The translations under genes and the position numbers were made by a program. The notes under the pieces were generated by a model. That model was not told the origin of the DNA, did not search any database, and saw only the letters and a list, made by a program, of their open reading frames with translations. A stretch of 64,000 bases of DNA from Uliginosibacterium aquaticum (GTDB lineage Bacteria > Pseudomonadota > Gammaproteobacteria > Burkholderiales > Rhodocyclaceae): NCBI RefSeq assembly GCF_012972705.2, contig NZ_JABCSC020000001.1, forward strand, positions 372,001 through 436,000, given 5' to 3'. This document shows, piece by piece, positions 1 through 8,617 of this stretch. How positions within the stretch are numbered: position 1 is the stretch's first letter; each line of letters starts with the position of its first letter.

Positions 1-2081
1 GCCTGCTCTCGCTGGGTTTTCGCACCGGCGTGGTGGTGGCGATCAGTATTCCGGTGGTGCTGGCGATCACCTTCCTGTTCATGTACTACTTCAACATCGG
101 CCTGCACAAGATTTCGCTGGGCGCGCTGATCCTCGCGCTGGGTCTGCTGGTGGATGACGCCATCATTGCGGTGGAGATGATGGCGACGAAGATGGAGCAG
201 GGCTGGGAGCGCGCCCGGGCGGCCGCCTTCGCCTATACGTCGACGGCCTGGCCGATGCTCTCCGGCACGCTCGTCACCGCCGCCGGCTTCCTGCCGATCG
301 CCACCGCAGCTTCTTCGACCGGTGAGTACACGCGCTCGATCTTCGAGGTCACGGTGATCGCGCTGCTGGTGTCCTGGGTGGCGGCGGTGCTCTTCGTTCC
401 CTTCATCGGTTACTGGCTGCTGCCGGATTTTTCCAAGAACTCCGGCAAGACCGGCATCGTCGTGCGCCTGCTGGCGAAACTGGCGCCGCGCCTCGCGGTG
501 CGCCTGATCGAGCGCAGCCACCACACCCACTCCGAAGCGGCGATCTATTCCACGCCCTTTTACGCGCGTTTTCGCCAGACCGTGGGCTGGTGCGTGCAGC
601 ATCGCTGGATGGTGATCGGCGCGACCCTGCTGGCCTTCGCCGTGTCAATCTGGGGCTTCCGTTTCGTGCCGCAGCAGTTCTTCCCAGATTCGACCCGCCC
701 CGAGCTGCTGCTCGATCTGCGCCTGCAGCAGGGCGCCTCGCTGAAGGCCGTGGAGCGTTCGGTGGAGCGCATCGAGCACTACCTGCGGCAGCAGGAAGGC
801 ATCGAGAACTACGTGGCCTATGTGGGCGGGGGGAGCCCGCGCTTCTATCTGCCGCTGGATCAGCAACTGCCGCAGGCCAACTTTGCCCAGTTCGTGATCC
901 TCACGCGCGGCATGCCGGAGCGCGAGGCCTTGCGTGCGCGCCTGATCGAACTCTTCCAGCAAGACTATCCGGAGCTACGCGCCTCCATCAACCGGCTCGA
1001 GAACGGGCCGCCGGTGGGCTTCCCGGTGCAGTACCGGATCAGTGGGCCGGAGCACGAACGCATCCAGCAGATCGGTAGCCAGCTGGCTGGTGTGATGCGT
1101 GCCAATCCGCATCTGTCGAATGTGCAGAAGGACTGGGAGGAGGCCTCGAAGGTCGTGCGCCTGCATGTGGACACCGAGAAGGCGCGGCTGGCCGGCCTGT
1201 CACGCGAAGCGGTGCAGCAATTCCTTGCCACCGCGCTGAACGGTGTGTCGGTGAGCCAGTTCCGCGAAGGCAGCGAAGTCATCGAGTTGCAGATGCGCAG
1301 CAGCCGGCGCGATCTGGGCCTGGCCTGGCTCTCCGAGCTGGTGATCCCGGTCGGCAGTAGCCGCGGTGTGCCGCTGTCGCAGCTCGCCACCCTCGAATAC
1401 GACTTCGAGCCAGGTCTGATCTGGCGCCGCAACCAGCTGCCGACGGTGACTGTGCGTGCCAGCCTGTATGGCCGCGTTCAGCCGGCTGAAGTGGTCCAGC
1501 AACTGGCGCCGCAGATCGAGGCGATTCGCGCGGCCTTGCCACTGGGCTATCGCCTGGAGGTGGGTGGAGCGGTGGAAGAAAGTGCCAAGGGCGGCAGTTC
1601 GGTAGCCGCGGGTGTGCCGCTATTCATCATCGTGGTGCTGACCATTCTGATGCTGCAGATGCAGAGCTTCGCACGCATGTTGATGGTGCTGCTCACCGCG
1701 CCGCTGGGCATGATCGGGGTGACCATCGCGCTGCTGGTCTTTGCGCAGCCTTTCGGCTTCGTCGCCATGCTGGGCACCATCGCGCTCTCGGGCATGATCA
1801 TGCGCAACTCGGTGATCCTGATCGACCAGATCGATCAGGACGAAAAGAACGGAGTCCCTCCTGCGCAGGCGATTGTCGAGGCAACCGTGCGGCGCTTCCG
1901 CCCGATCATGCTGACCGCCCTGGCGGCCATCCTGGCGATGATTCCGCTATCGCGCTCGGCCTTCTTCGGGCCGATGGCGGTGGCAATCATGGGGGGGCTG
2001 CTGGTCGCCACAGTGCTGACCTTGTTGTTCCTGCCGGCGCTGTATGCCGCCTGGTACCGGGTGAAAGAATGTAAGGCCTGA
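1..2081 (+). CDS. RND-family efflux transporter permease, C-terminal part (5' end outside window)
   Basis: This is an inner-membrane, proton-driven resistance-nodulation-division pump subunit. The reading frame is open from base 3, and about 692 residues are visible of a protein that usually has about 1,020, so the N-terminal third lies upstream. Near visible residues 48-58 is the helix-4 motif GLLVDDAIIAVE, whose Asp-Asp pair (about residues 51-52) corresponds to the proton-relay aspartates of AcrB. A long periplasmic porter/docking region follows. A second hydrophobic block then contains GMIMRNSVILIDQI (visible residues about 598-611), the motif equivalent to helix 10, and the protein ends in AWYR. 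The substrate cannot be told from this part. A TolC-type channel gene lies 1.1 kb downstream on the same strand and could be its outer-membrane partner. The family assignment is firm; the drug or metal class is not. Confidence 0.9.
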   Translation, partial: LLSLGFRTGVVVAISIPVVLAITFLFMYYFNIGLHKISLGALILALGLLVDDAIIAVEMMATKMEQGWERARAAAFAYTSTAWPMLSGTLVTAAGFLPIATAASSTGEYTRSIFEVTVIALLVSWVAAVLFVPFIGYWLLPDFSKNSGKTGIVVRLLAKLAPRLAVRLIERSHHTHSEAAIYSTPFYARFRQTVGWCVQHRWMVIGATLLAFAVSIWGFRFVPQQFFPDSTRPELLLDLRLQQGASLKAVERSVERIEHYLRQQEGIENYVAYVGGGSPRFYLPLDQQLPQANFAQFVILTRGMPEREALRARLIELFQQDYPELRASINRLENGPPVGFPVQYRISGPEHERIQQIGSQLAGVMRANPHLSNVQKDWEEASKVVRLHVDTEKARLAGLSREAVQQFLATALNGVSVSQFREGSEVIELQMRSSRRDLGLAWLSELVIPVGSSRGVPLSQLATLEYDFEPGLIWRRNQLPTVTVRASLYGRVQPAEVVQQLAPQIEAIRAALPLGYRLEVGGAVEESAKGGSSVAAGVPLFIIVVLTILMLQMQSFARMLMVLLTAPLGMIGVTIALLVFAQPFGFVAMLGTIALSGMIMRNSVILIDQIDQDEKNGVPPAQAIVEATVRRFRPIMLTALAAILAMIPLSRSAFFGPMAVAIMGGLLVATVLTLLFLPALYAAWYRVKECKA

Positions 2082-2103
2082 GGGCGGGGCCGGCGCGCAC
2101 AGG

Positions 2104-2109
2104 CTAGAA
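2104..2109 (+). promoter_or_regulatory. candidate -10 box (TAGAAT) before the PCMT gene
   Basis: TAGAAT sits 42 bp before the start codon, between the arms of a GC-rich inverted repeat (GGGCGGGGC at 2082-2090, GCCCCGCCC at 2122-2130). The same hexamer occurs before two other genes here (6762 and 50331). No convincing -35 hexamer is visible, so this is only a candidate. Confidence 0.3.
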
Positions 2110-2151
2110 TTCCCGGCTGACGCCCCGCCCCCAGACAGGAAGGAAACAAGA

Positions 2152-2787
2152 ATGGATATCGAACAGGCACGCTTCTACATGATCGAGCAGCAACTGCGCC
2201 CTGCTGAGGTGCTCGACCCGGTCACCCTGGAGGCCGTATCGCTGGTGCGTCGCGAGCGCTTCGTGGCGCCAGCGCAACAGGCCCTGGCCTTTGCCGATGT
2301 GGCGCTGCCCCTGCCGGGCGGGCGCAAGATGCTGACGCCCACCGTGGCTGGCCGCCTGCTGCAGGCTGCAGCACCCAAGCGGGGCGAGAACGTGCTCCTG
2401 ATCGGCACCGGCTCTGGCTATCTGGCCGCCCTGCTGGCCGTGCATGCTGCGAGCGTGCGGGTGGTGGAGGCCGATCCGGTCCTGGTGAGCCTGTCGCGCG
2501 CCAATCTGGCCCATGCCGGGGTGGCCAACGTGACTGTGGAAGAGGCTGATGGCCTGCAGGGCGATGCGGCACATGGGCCGTATGACCTCATCGTAGCGAG
2601 CGGTGCGGTGCGCGAAGTGCCGGCGGCCTGGCTGGCCCAGCTCAAGCCGGGCGGTCGCCTGCTGGCTTGCGTGGGCAGTGCTCCGGTGCTCAGTGTGCGC
2701 CTGTACACGCCGGCGGGCGGCAGCCGTGCCCTGTTTGAAACCTCGGTGGACGCCCTGCGCACGCCGGCGGCCGCCTTCGCGTTCTGA
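2152..2787 (+). CDS. Protein-L-isoaspartate O-methyltransferase-family protein
   Basis: A SAM-dependent methyltransferase of the PCMT family, 211 residues and cytosolic (no signal peptide). The SAM-binding motif I is at residues 81-91 (LLIGTGSGYLA), followed by an acidic end of strand 2 (VVEADP, about residues 105-110) and a post-motif II aspartate in YDLIVAS. True Pcm repairs isoaspartyl residues by methylation. This shorter, divergent version is typical of genes beside tolC in betaproteobacteria, and its substrate there is not established. The start at 2152 follows a good ribosome site (AGGAAGGAA about 10 bp upstream). It is followed after 10 bp by a rhodanese and then a TolC-like gene on the same strand, probably one transcript. 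Confidence 0.85.
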   Translation: MDIEQARFYMIEQQLRPAEVLDPVTLEAVSLVRRERFVAPAQQALAFADVALPLPGGRKMLTPTVAGRLLQAAAPKRGENVLLIGTGSGYLAALLAVHAASVRVVEADPVLVSLSRANLAHAGVANVTVEEADGLQGDAAHGPYDLIVASGAVREVPAAWLAQLKPGGRLLACVGSAPVLSVRLYTPAGGSRALFETSVDALRTPAAAFAF

Positions 2788-2797
2788 GCGCGGCATC

Positions 2798-3124
2798 ATG
2801 GTGACGCCTTTGAGTGCTGAAGACCTGGCCGCCTGGCTGGCCGATGGCGGGCGCGCCGCGCCACTGTTGCTGGACGTGCGCGAGCCCTGGGAAGTTGAGC
2901 ACTGCGCGCTGGCCGGCATCACGCCGGTACCGATGGCCGAAATCCCGGCGCGAGCGCATGAGCTGCCGGCGCAGCAGGCAGTGGTGTGCATCTGTCATCA
3001 CGGTATGCGCAGCCAGCGCGTGGCCATGTTCCTGGCGCAACAGGGTTTTGAAAGTGTGTATAACCTCACGGGCGGCGTGGATGCGTGGGCGCAGCGCGTT
3101 GATCCGGCCATGCCGCGTTACTGA
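2798..3124 (+). CDS. Rhodanese-like sulfurtransferase, single domain
   Basis: A 108-residue single-domain rhodanese. The conserved LLLDVREPWE is at residues 23-32, and the active-site loop CHHGMRS is at residues 66-72 with Cys66 as the persulfide-carrying residue. The closing NLTGGVDAWA motif is typical of the family. Single-domain rhodaneses move sulfane sulfur, but the acceptor here is unknown. I chose ATG 2798 because it directly precedes the domain; an in-frame extension back to 2603 would overlap the PCMT gene and adds no recognisable sequence. It lies between PCMT and the TolC-like gene (10 and 30 bp gaps), an arrangement that suggests co-transcription. Confidence 0.88.
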   Translation: MVTPLSAEDLAAWLADGGRAAPLLLDVREPWEVEHCALAGITPVPMAEIPARAHELPAQQAVVCICHHGMRSQRVAMFLAQQGFESVYNLTGGVDAWAQRVDPAMPRY

Positions 3125-3154
3125 ATTTCTGGGAAGTCTGGAGTGGGAGAGAAC

Positions 3155-4462
3155 ATGAAGCGTATTGCCCTGTCCGTCGCGCTGCTGTGTGCCGGCAGCG
3201 TTCAGGCCGCCGATCTGCTGGGTATCTATCAGGACGCGCGCCAGAGCGATGCCAAATACGGCGCCGCCCGCTACCAGGTGGAAGCCGGGCGCGAGAAGTT
3301 GCCGCAAGGGCGCGCTGGTCTGCTGCCGACCATCAACCTGAATGGCGCCAGCACCTATAACAACCTGGATGCCAAGCTGCCGAACGAGCGCGAGTATGGT
3401 TACAACACCAACTCCTACACCCTGCAGCTTTCCCAGCCGCTGTTCCGCTGGCAGAACTGGGTGGCCTACAAGCAGGGCGAGTTGCAGGTGGGCGTGGCGG
3501 AAGCGCAGCTCACGGCGGCCGAACTGGATCTGATGGTGCGCAGTACTCAGGCCTACTTCGACCTGCTCAACGCGCAGGATGTGCTCACGGTGCAGAGCCA
3601 GCTCAAGAAGGCCTCGCGCGAGCAGCTGGACTTGTCGAAGAAGAGTTTTGAAGTCGGTACGGTCACGATTACCGACGTGAATGACGCGCAATCCAAGTAC
3701 GACATCGTGTCGGCACAGGAAATTGCGGCCCAGAACGATGTGAACGTGAAACGCGAAGCCTTGCGTGTGCTGATCGCCAAGGAGCCGCCGCAATTGGCGC
3801 GTCTACGCGATGGGGTGATGCTGGAGCCGCCAATGCCGGCGGATGTGGAGCAGTGGGCGCTGTCTGCCCAGAAAAACAATTTGGATGTGCAAGTCGGCCA
3901 GCTCAACGCAGAAATCGCTGCGCGCGAGGTGGAACGGAACCGTGCAGCACATATGCCGACCATCGATGCGGTGGGCTCCTATGGCCGCAATCATGGCGCG
4001 GGCTCTACTTCCTCGCAGAGCGAGTTCGAGTATCGCAACTGGCAGGTCGGCGTGCAGGCCACCTTGCCGATCTTCGCCGGCGGCGGCACCCAGTCCAAGG
4101 TGCGCGAGTCGCAGGCTTTGTCGGCCAAGTCGCAGCAGGATCTGGAGGCAGCCAAGCGTAACGCTGCGCAACTGGCCCGCTCGGCATTCCTCAGTGTGAC
4201 CAGTGGCGTAGCCCAGGTGAGAGGCTATGAAGCGGCTGTGATATCGAGCCGCAGCGCACTGGAGTCCAACAAGCTGGGCTATCAGGTGGGCGTGAAGATC
4301 AACAAGGATGTGCTGGATGCCCAGAGCCAGCTCGCCGACACCGCGCAGAAGCTGGCCAAGTCGCGTTACGACACGATCATGGCCCAGGTGAAGCTCAAGC
4401 AGGCTGTGGGCAGCCTGAGCCTGAAGGATCTGGAAGAGATCAACGCCTTGCTTGAACGCTGA
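3155..4462 (+). CDS. tolC: TolC-family type I secretion/efflux outer membrane protein
   Basis: A 435-residue outer membrane channel-tunnel protein. An N-terminal signal peptide (residues 1-18, cleavage after VQA) precedes a mature start ADLLGIYQDA, a typical TolC-family beginning. Two homologous halves rich in long amphipathic helices follow (for example the LDLMVRSTQAYFDLL and SAFLSVTSGVAQV regions), as expected for the trimeric barrel and periplasmic coiled coil. ATG 3155 is preferred over GTG 3143 because it gives a clean signal peptide and follows GGAGTGGGAGAG. It would serve type I secretion or RND/MFS efflux. The RND gene at the left edge is a possible partner, but TolC proteins are usually shared. 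A strong terminator follows. Confidence 0.9.
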   Translation: MKRIALSVALLCAGSVQAADLLGIYQDARQSDAKYGAARYQVEAGREKLPQGRAGLLPTINLNGASTYNNLDAKLPNEREYGYNTNSYTLQLSQPLFRWQNWVAYKQGELQVGVAEAQLTAAELDLMVRSTQAYFDLLNAQDVLTVQSQLKKASREQLDLSKKSFEVGTVTITDVNDAQSKYDIVSAQEIAAQNDVNVKREALRVLIAKEPPQLARLRDGVMLEPPMPADVEQWALSAQKNNLDVQVGQLNAEIAAREVERNRAAHMPTIDAVGSYGRNHGAGSTSSQSEFEYRNWQVGVQATLPIFAGGGTQSKVRESQALSAKSQQDLEAAKRNAAQLARSAFLSVTSGVAQVRGYEAAVISSRSALESNKLGYQVGVKINKDVLDAQSQLADTAQKLAKSRYDTIMAQVKLKQAVGSLSLKDLEEINALLER

Positions 4463-4485
4463 TCGAAGAAGGCTTCAGGATCACG

Positions 4486-4510
4486 AAGGGCGCGGCAACG
4501 CGCCCTTTTC
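4486..4510. terminator. Bidirectional intrinsic terminator between tolC and waaA
   Basis: A perfect 9-bp stem AAGGGCGCG / CGCGCCCTT (4486-4494, 4499-4507) with a GCAA tetraloop. T residues follow on the plus strand, and the run of As on the other side gives Us when read in reverse. It sits between the convergent tolC-like and waaA genes. Confidence 0.85.
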
Positions 4511-5777
4511 ATTGGCTGGCGGTGGCAAGCAATGCGGCAATCGCCTGCAGGGTGCGCTCGGTAGCCCCACGGTTGGCGGCCGCAAAGGCTTCGCCGGCGG
4601 CGGCCATGGTCTTGCGTGCAGAAGCATCGGCCAGCAGCTCACGGCAAGTGCGCAGGGCTGTGTCGAGATCCGCGCAGCGCCGGGCGGCGCCGGCTTCGAT
4701 GGCCTTCATGGCGGCTTCGGTGAAGTTGAAGGTGTGCGGGCCGATCAGCACCGGCGCACCGGCCGCGCAGGCCTCGATCAGGTTCTGTCCGCCCAGTGGC
4801 TGCCAACTGCCACCGATGATGGCTACCTCGGCCATGCGGTAGTAGGCCAGCATCTCGCCCATCGAATCGCCGAGCCACACGCGCGTATCCGGCGTGATCT
4901 GCAGGCCAGCGCTGCGGCGCTGCAGGGATAGCCCCTGCTTGCTGACCATGGTTGCCACTTCGTCGAAACGCTGTGGATGGCGCGGCACCAGCACCAGTAG
5001 CGCGTCTGCCGGTGCATGGATGAGGAAGGCGGCGAGCAGCGCGCCTTCTTCTCCTTCGCGGGTGCTGGCGGCGAGGATCACAGGACGCCCGCCCGCAGCG
5101 GCGCGGAATTCCGCGCCGAGGGCGAGCTGGGTTGGCGTCAGCTCCAGATCGAACTTCACGTTGCCGCTCACGATCGGCTGCACAGCGCCGCAGGTGGTGA
5201 GGCGGCTGGCGTCATCCGCCGTCTGCGCCAGCACCTTGCTGAAACGACCGAAGCTTGTGCGGGCGAGCTGGCCGAGGCGTTGATAGCCGCGTGCCGAGCG
5301 CGCCGAGAGGCGGGCGTTGGCCAGCAGCATCGGCACGCCCGCCTGCTCGGCGGCGCACATCAGGTTTGGCCATACTTCAGTTTCCATCACGATGCCCATG
5401 CGCGGGCGAGCACGGGTGAGAAAGCGGCGTTGGGCCCAGGGAAAGTCGTAGGGGAGATAGGTTCGTACGACACGTGTTTCCTTGCCGAACAGCTCTTCGC
5501 TGGTGGCGCGACCGGTGGGGGTCATGTGAGTGAGCAGGATTTCGTGCTGCGGATAGCGAGCGAGCAGGGCTTTCACCAGCGGCTGGGCGGCGCGGGTTTC
5601 GCCGACCGAGACGGCGTGCAGCCAGATGCGCGGCGTCTGACCTGCGCGTGGCGCCGCGCCGAAGCGCTCGCCCAGATGCTGCAGATACTCCGGCTGTTTG
5701 CGCGCACGCCAGGCAAGGCGTAGGCCGATCAGGGGCAGGGCGAGGTGCCACAGCGCGGAGTAGAGCAGGCGATTCAT
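4509..5777 (-). CDS. waaA: 3-deoxy-D-manno-octulosonic acid (Kdo) transferase
   Basis: A GT30 enzyme that adds Kdo from CMP-Kdo to lipid A precursor at the inner membrane, joining lipid A to the core. It has 422 residues. A membrane-anchoring N-terminus (MNRLLYSALWHLALPLIGLRL) precedes the typical GERFG motif. RIWLHAVSVGETRAA (catalytic Glu in SVGE) follows, then FETEVWPNL-like MGIVMETEVWPNLM, and C-terminal GGSWQPLGGQNLIEACAAGAPVLIGPHTFNF. ATG 5777 is chosen because it overlaps the waaC stop by 4 bp (ATGA) and gives the normal N-terminus; the longer frame to 5840 lies inside waaC. It forms an operon with waaC. Whether it adds one or two Kdo residues cannot be read from the sequence. Confidence 0.95.
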   Translation of the reverse strand: MNRLLYSALWHLALPLIGLRLAWRARKQPEYLQHLGERFGAAPRAGQTPRIWLHAVSVGETRAAQPLVKALLARYPQHEILLTHMTPTGRATSEELFGKETRVVRTYLPYDFPWAQRRFLTRARPRMGIVMETEVWPNLMCAAEQAGVPMLLANARLSARSARGYQRLGQLARTSFGRFSKVLAQTADDASRLTTCGAVQPIVSGNVKFDLELTPTQLALGAEFRAAAGGRPVILAASTREGEEGALLAAFLIHAPADALLVLVPRHPQRFDEVATMVSKQGLSLQRRSAGLQITPDTRVWLGDSMGEMLAYYRMAEVAIIGGSWQPLGGQNLIEACAAGAPVLIGPHTFNFTEAAMKAIEAGAARRCADLDTALRTCRELLADASARKTMAAAGEAFAAANRGATERTLQAIAALLATASQ

Positions 5778-6733
5778 GGGCGGATCTTCTTCGTCAGCAT
5801 GGGCTGCAGGGCGGCGAGCACCTCGGCCGGCGCGGGGCATTGCCCCCTGCCCCCAAGGTTGAGCGCGTGCGGGCCGGCGTAGACGCCGGTCAGCCCGGGG
5901 GCGGTGGCCACATAGAGCGCCACGACCGGGCGATCCAGTGCAGCCGCGAGATGGGTCAGGCCGGTATCCACGCCGATGATGCCGGCGGCCGCGCCGAGCA
6001 GCTGGGCCAGCTCACCGAGCGAGGAGGGCGGGGCCAGCTCGGCGCCGGGGATGGCGGTGGCGATGCGGCTGGCGCGTTCGCGTTCGCGCGCTGAGCCGGC
6101 CGGCAGCACGCAGCGCAGGCCTTCCGCGGCCAACGCCTGGCCCAGCGTCTGCCAGTGGGCCTCGGGCCACAGCTTGTCGTCCCGGCTGGTGGCGGTGAGC
6201 AGTACGCAGTAAGGCTTCGCTGTATCGGCTGTGTCGACATGCAGTCCGTAGCGCAGCGGCAGGTCCGGCGAATAGCCGGCGGCTGCGGCGGCCAGCCAGC
6301 GGTTGCGCTCCACCGCGTGCGCGGTTTTCGGGATCGCATAGCGGCAGTCGTAGAACCAGGCGGCGAGTGGCTCGCGCGCGGCTTCGCGACTGTAGCCACA
6401 GCGCAGGCCATCGGCCATGCGGGTCAGCAGGGCACTTTTGAACAGCCCCTGGGTGTCGATCACGAGGTCGTAGCAGTTGCTGCGCACGGCTTGCCGGAAT
6501 GCGCCGATTTCTTGCCAGGTGGCGCGCTGCGTGAGCTGCTTGCGCCAGCGCCGGACCGCGACCGGAAAAACCTTACGCACGCCCGCATGCAAGCGCGGGA
6601 TCTCGGCGAAGCTTTCTTCCACCACCCAGTCGATGGCCAGCTTCGGCCAGTGGTGCAGCAGGTCGCTGACGACCGGCAGGTTGTGGATCACGTCGCCGAG
6701 CGAGGAGGTTTTGACGAGGAGGACGGAACGCAT
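5774..6733 (-). CDS. waaC: Lipopolysaccharide heptosyltransferase I
   Basis: A GT9 enzyme transferring L-glycero-D-manno-heptose from ADP-heptose to Kdo of the inner core. It has 319 residues and starts MRSVLLVKTSSLGDVIH, the family signature including the catalytic-loop Asp. Internal motifs are DWVVEESFAEIP, LVIDTQGLFKSAL and the C-terminal nucleotide-sugar site IIGVDTGLTHLAAALDRPVVALY. Its stop overlaps the waaA start (4 bp), so translation is likely coupled. It is divergent from the glycosyltransferase gene at 6800, leaving a 66-bp shared promoter region. Together with waaA this shows a heptose-containing core. Confidence 0.95.
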   Translation of the reverse strand: MRSVLLVKTSSLGDVIHNLPVVSDLLHHWPKLAIDWVVEESFAEIPRLHAGVRKVFPVAVRRWRKQLTQRATWQEIGAFRQAVRSNCYDLVIDTQGLFKSALLTRMADGLRCGYSREAAREPLAAWFYDCRYAIPKTAHAVERNRWLAAAAAGYSPDLPLRYGLHVDTADTAKPYCVLLTATSRDDKLWPEAHWQTLGQALAAEGLRCVLPAGSARERERASRIATAIPGAELAPPSSLGELAQLLGAAAGIIGVDTGLTHLAAALDRPVVALYVATAPGLTGVYAGPHALNLGGRGQCPAPAEVLAALQPMLTKKIRP

Positions 6734-6761
6734 GCGCTAAGGGGAATCGCTGGGTCTGGCA

Positions 6762-6767
6762 TAGAAT
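6762..6767 (+). promoter_or_regulatory. candidate -10 box (TAGAAT) before the WaaE-like gene
   Basis: TAGAAT lies 33 bp before the start of the glycosyltransferase gene, in the short divergent region with waaC. There is no clear -35 element. Confidence 0.3.
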
Positions 6768-6799
6768 GTGGCCCGGATTGTAAACCCTGGCCACTGCTC

Positions 6800-7552
6800 A
6801 TGAGTGCTCGTCTTCCCCTGTCAGCCGTGCTGATCACACGCGATTGCGCAGGCCCCTTGCGCGCCACGCTGGAGTCCCTGGCGTTCTGCGAGGAGATCAT
6901 CGCCGTGGATTCGGGTAGCACGGATGGCACGATCGAGCTGCTGGAATCTTTCGGCGCACGTGTGATCCGCGAGGAGTGGCGTGGCTTTGGTCCGCAGAAA
7001 CAGTTCGCGATCGAGCAGGCTGCGCATGACTGGGTGCTGTGCATCGACTCCGACGAAATCGTTTCCGAGGCGCTGCGCGTCAGCATCGAGCGCGCGCTTG
7101 TCCAGCCGGCTTATCAATGCTACGAATTTCCGCGCTGCAATCGCTTTCTCGGCCGCTATCTGAAGCACGGCGAGGGCTATCCGGATCTATCGCTGCGCCT
7201 GTTCGATCGCCGCCAAGCGCGCTGGTCCGACGACATCGTGCACGAGCGTGTCATCACGCTCGGTGGTGTAGGCCTGCTGCGCGGGGATTTACTGCACCAC
7301 TCCGAAGACACGATCGAAAGCTATCTCGCCAAACAGAACCGCTACACGACGCTGGCGGCCAAGGCGCTGGTCGAGGAGGGCAGGCAGGTGTCGGCAGGCA
7401 AATTGCTGTTGAGTCCTTTATTCCGTTTCATCAAGTTTTACCTCCTGCGGGCTGGCTTTCTGGATGGCCTTCCTGGCTTGATACACATCCTGATCGGCTG
7501 TTTCAACAGCTTCGCCAAGTATGCGAAAATGATCGAGTTTTCGCGGCGTTGA
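6800..7552 (+). CDS. GT2 glycosyltransferase, LPS core WaaE/KdtX-like
   Basis: A 250-residue family 2 glycosyltransferase. The nucleotide-binding start is [21 protein letters not shown], then [12 protein letters not shown] (about residues 36-47) and a DxD-like [10 protein letters not shown] (about residues 79-88). The later pattern [20 protein letters not shown] and [21 protein letters not shown] is that of the WaaE/KdtX group, which adds a sugar (beta-1,4-glucose in Klebsiella WaaE) to heptose I of the core. ATG 6800 begins directly at the domain; the longer frame to 6155 is antisense to waaC. Its place beside waaC and waaA supports a core role. The exact sugar is inferred. Confidence 0.85.
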   Translation: MSARLPLSAVLITRDCAGPLRATLESLAFCEEIIAVDSGSTDGTIELLESFGARVIREEWRGFGPQKQFAIEQAAHDWVLCIDSDEIVSEALRVSIERALVQPAYQCYEFPRCNRFLGRYLKHGEGYPDLSLRLFDRRQARWSDDIVHERVITLGGVGLLRGDLLHHSEDTIESYLAKQNRYTTLAAKALVEEGRQVSAGKLLLSPLFRFIKFYLLRAGFLDGLPGLIHILIGCFNSFAKYAKMIEFSRR

Positions 7553-7569
7553 AGCCGCTTTTGTTTTTT
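7543..7569 (+). terminator. Probable intrinsic terminator at the end of the WaaE-like gene
   Basis: A GCGGC / GCCGC stem (7543-7547, 7554-7558) with a 6-nt loop overlaps the stop codon and is followed by a T-rich run (TTTTTGTTTTTT). The short stem makes it moderate rather than strong. Confidence 0.55.
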
Positions 7570-7604
7570 CAGCAGCCTGGGCTGCAGGATGGGAAACGAC
7601 CGGC

Positions 7605-8612
7605 ATGAAAGTCCTCGTCACCGGTGCGGCCGGCTTCATCGGCATGCACACCTCGCTCGAACTGCTGAAACGCGGCGATGAAGTTGTCGGTATCGATAAC
7701 CTCAACGACTACTACGACCCGCAGCTCAAGCACGGCCGCCTCGCGCAGCTCACTCCCTGGCCGAACTTCCGTTTCATCAAGCTTGATATTGCCGATCGCG
7801 AAGCACTGGCGAAGCTGTTTGCGGACGAGAAGTTCGAGCGCGTGGTGCATCTGGCTGCCCAGGCCGGCGTGCGCTACTCCCTGCAGAACCCGCATGCCTA
7901 TGCCGACTCCAATCTCGTCGGCTTCGTGAACATCCTCGAAGGCTGCCGTCACAACGCCGTGCAGCACCTCGTGTACGCCTCCAGCTCCAGCGTATACGGT
8001 GGCAACGAGAAAACCCCCTTCTCCGAGCAGGATGCTGTGGACCATCCGGTGAGCCTCTACGCGGCCACCAAGAAGGCCAACGAGCTGATGGCCCACACCT
8101 ACAGCCATCTCTACAACCTGCCCACCACCGGCCTGCGCTTCTTCACCGTATATGGCCCCTGGGGCCGACCGGACATGGCGCCCTGGTTGTTTACCAGCGC
8201 CATTCTCGAAGGACGCCCGATCAAGGTCTTCAATCACGGCAAGATGCTGCGCGACTTCACTTATATCGATGACATCGTGCAGGGCGTGGTGCGCACGCTC
8301 GACCGCTCGGCCGAGCCGGATGCCGCTTACGATGGCAAGGCTCCCAATCCTGCCACCTCCCGGGCACCCTACCGAGTCTTCAATATCGGTAACCAGGATC
8401 CGGTGCCGCTGATGGATTTCATCTCCTGTATCGAAACCGCCACCGGTAAAGTCGCTGACAAAGACTTCCAGCCGATGCAACCGGGCGATGTCCCGGTGAC
8501 CTCTGCAGATGTGTCGGCGCTGACGGCCTGGACCGGCTTCGCTCCCGGTACGCCCCTCGCTGAGGGCGTGAATCGTTTCGTGGCGTGGTTTCGCCCGTAT
8601 CAGGGCGTTTGA
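7605..8612 (+). CDS. UDP-glucuronate 4-epimerase-like NAD-dependent epimerase
   Basis: An extended short-chain dehydrogenase/reductase of 335 residues. The NAD site is at residues 1-15 ([15 protein letters not shown]), then [18 protein letters not shown], the signature of the UDP-glucuronate 4-epimerase group (CapI/LspL). [11 protein letters not shown], the serine region SSSSVYGGN and the catalytic YAATKKANE (YxxxK) follow. It would interconvert UDP-GlcA and UDP-GalA for polysaccharide synthesis. The substrate has to be made by a UDP-glucose dehydrogenase, and the only recognisable ugd in the window (33.1 kb) is broken. A good ribosome site is not obvious, but the start is fixed by the Rossmann fold. 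Six bases separate it from the next gene. Confidence 0.9.
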   Translation: MKVLVTGAAGFIGMHTSLELLKRGDEVVGIDNLNDYYDPQLKHGRLAQLTPWPNFRFIKLDIADREALAKLFADEKFERVVHLAAQAGVRYSLQNPHAYADSNLVGFVNILEGCRHNAVQHLVYASSSSVYGGNEKTPFSEQDAVDHPVSLYAATKKANELMAHTYSHLYNLPTTGLRFFTVYGPWGRPDMAPWLFTSAILEGRPIKVFNHGKMLRDFTYIDDIVQGVVRTLDRSAEPDAAYDGKAPNPATSRAPYRVFNIGNQDPVPLMDFISCIETATGKVADKDFQPMQPGDVPVTSADVSALTAWTGFAPGTPLAEGVNRFVAWFRPYQGV

Positions 8613-8617
8613 GCCTC

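Noticed and set aside
2603-2797. N-terminal extension of the rhodanese gene
   Set aside because: It overlaps the PCMT gene, has no similarity to rhodaneses, and ATG 2798 begins right at the domain.
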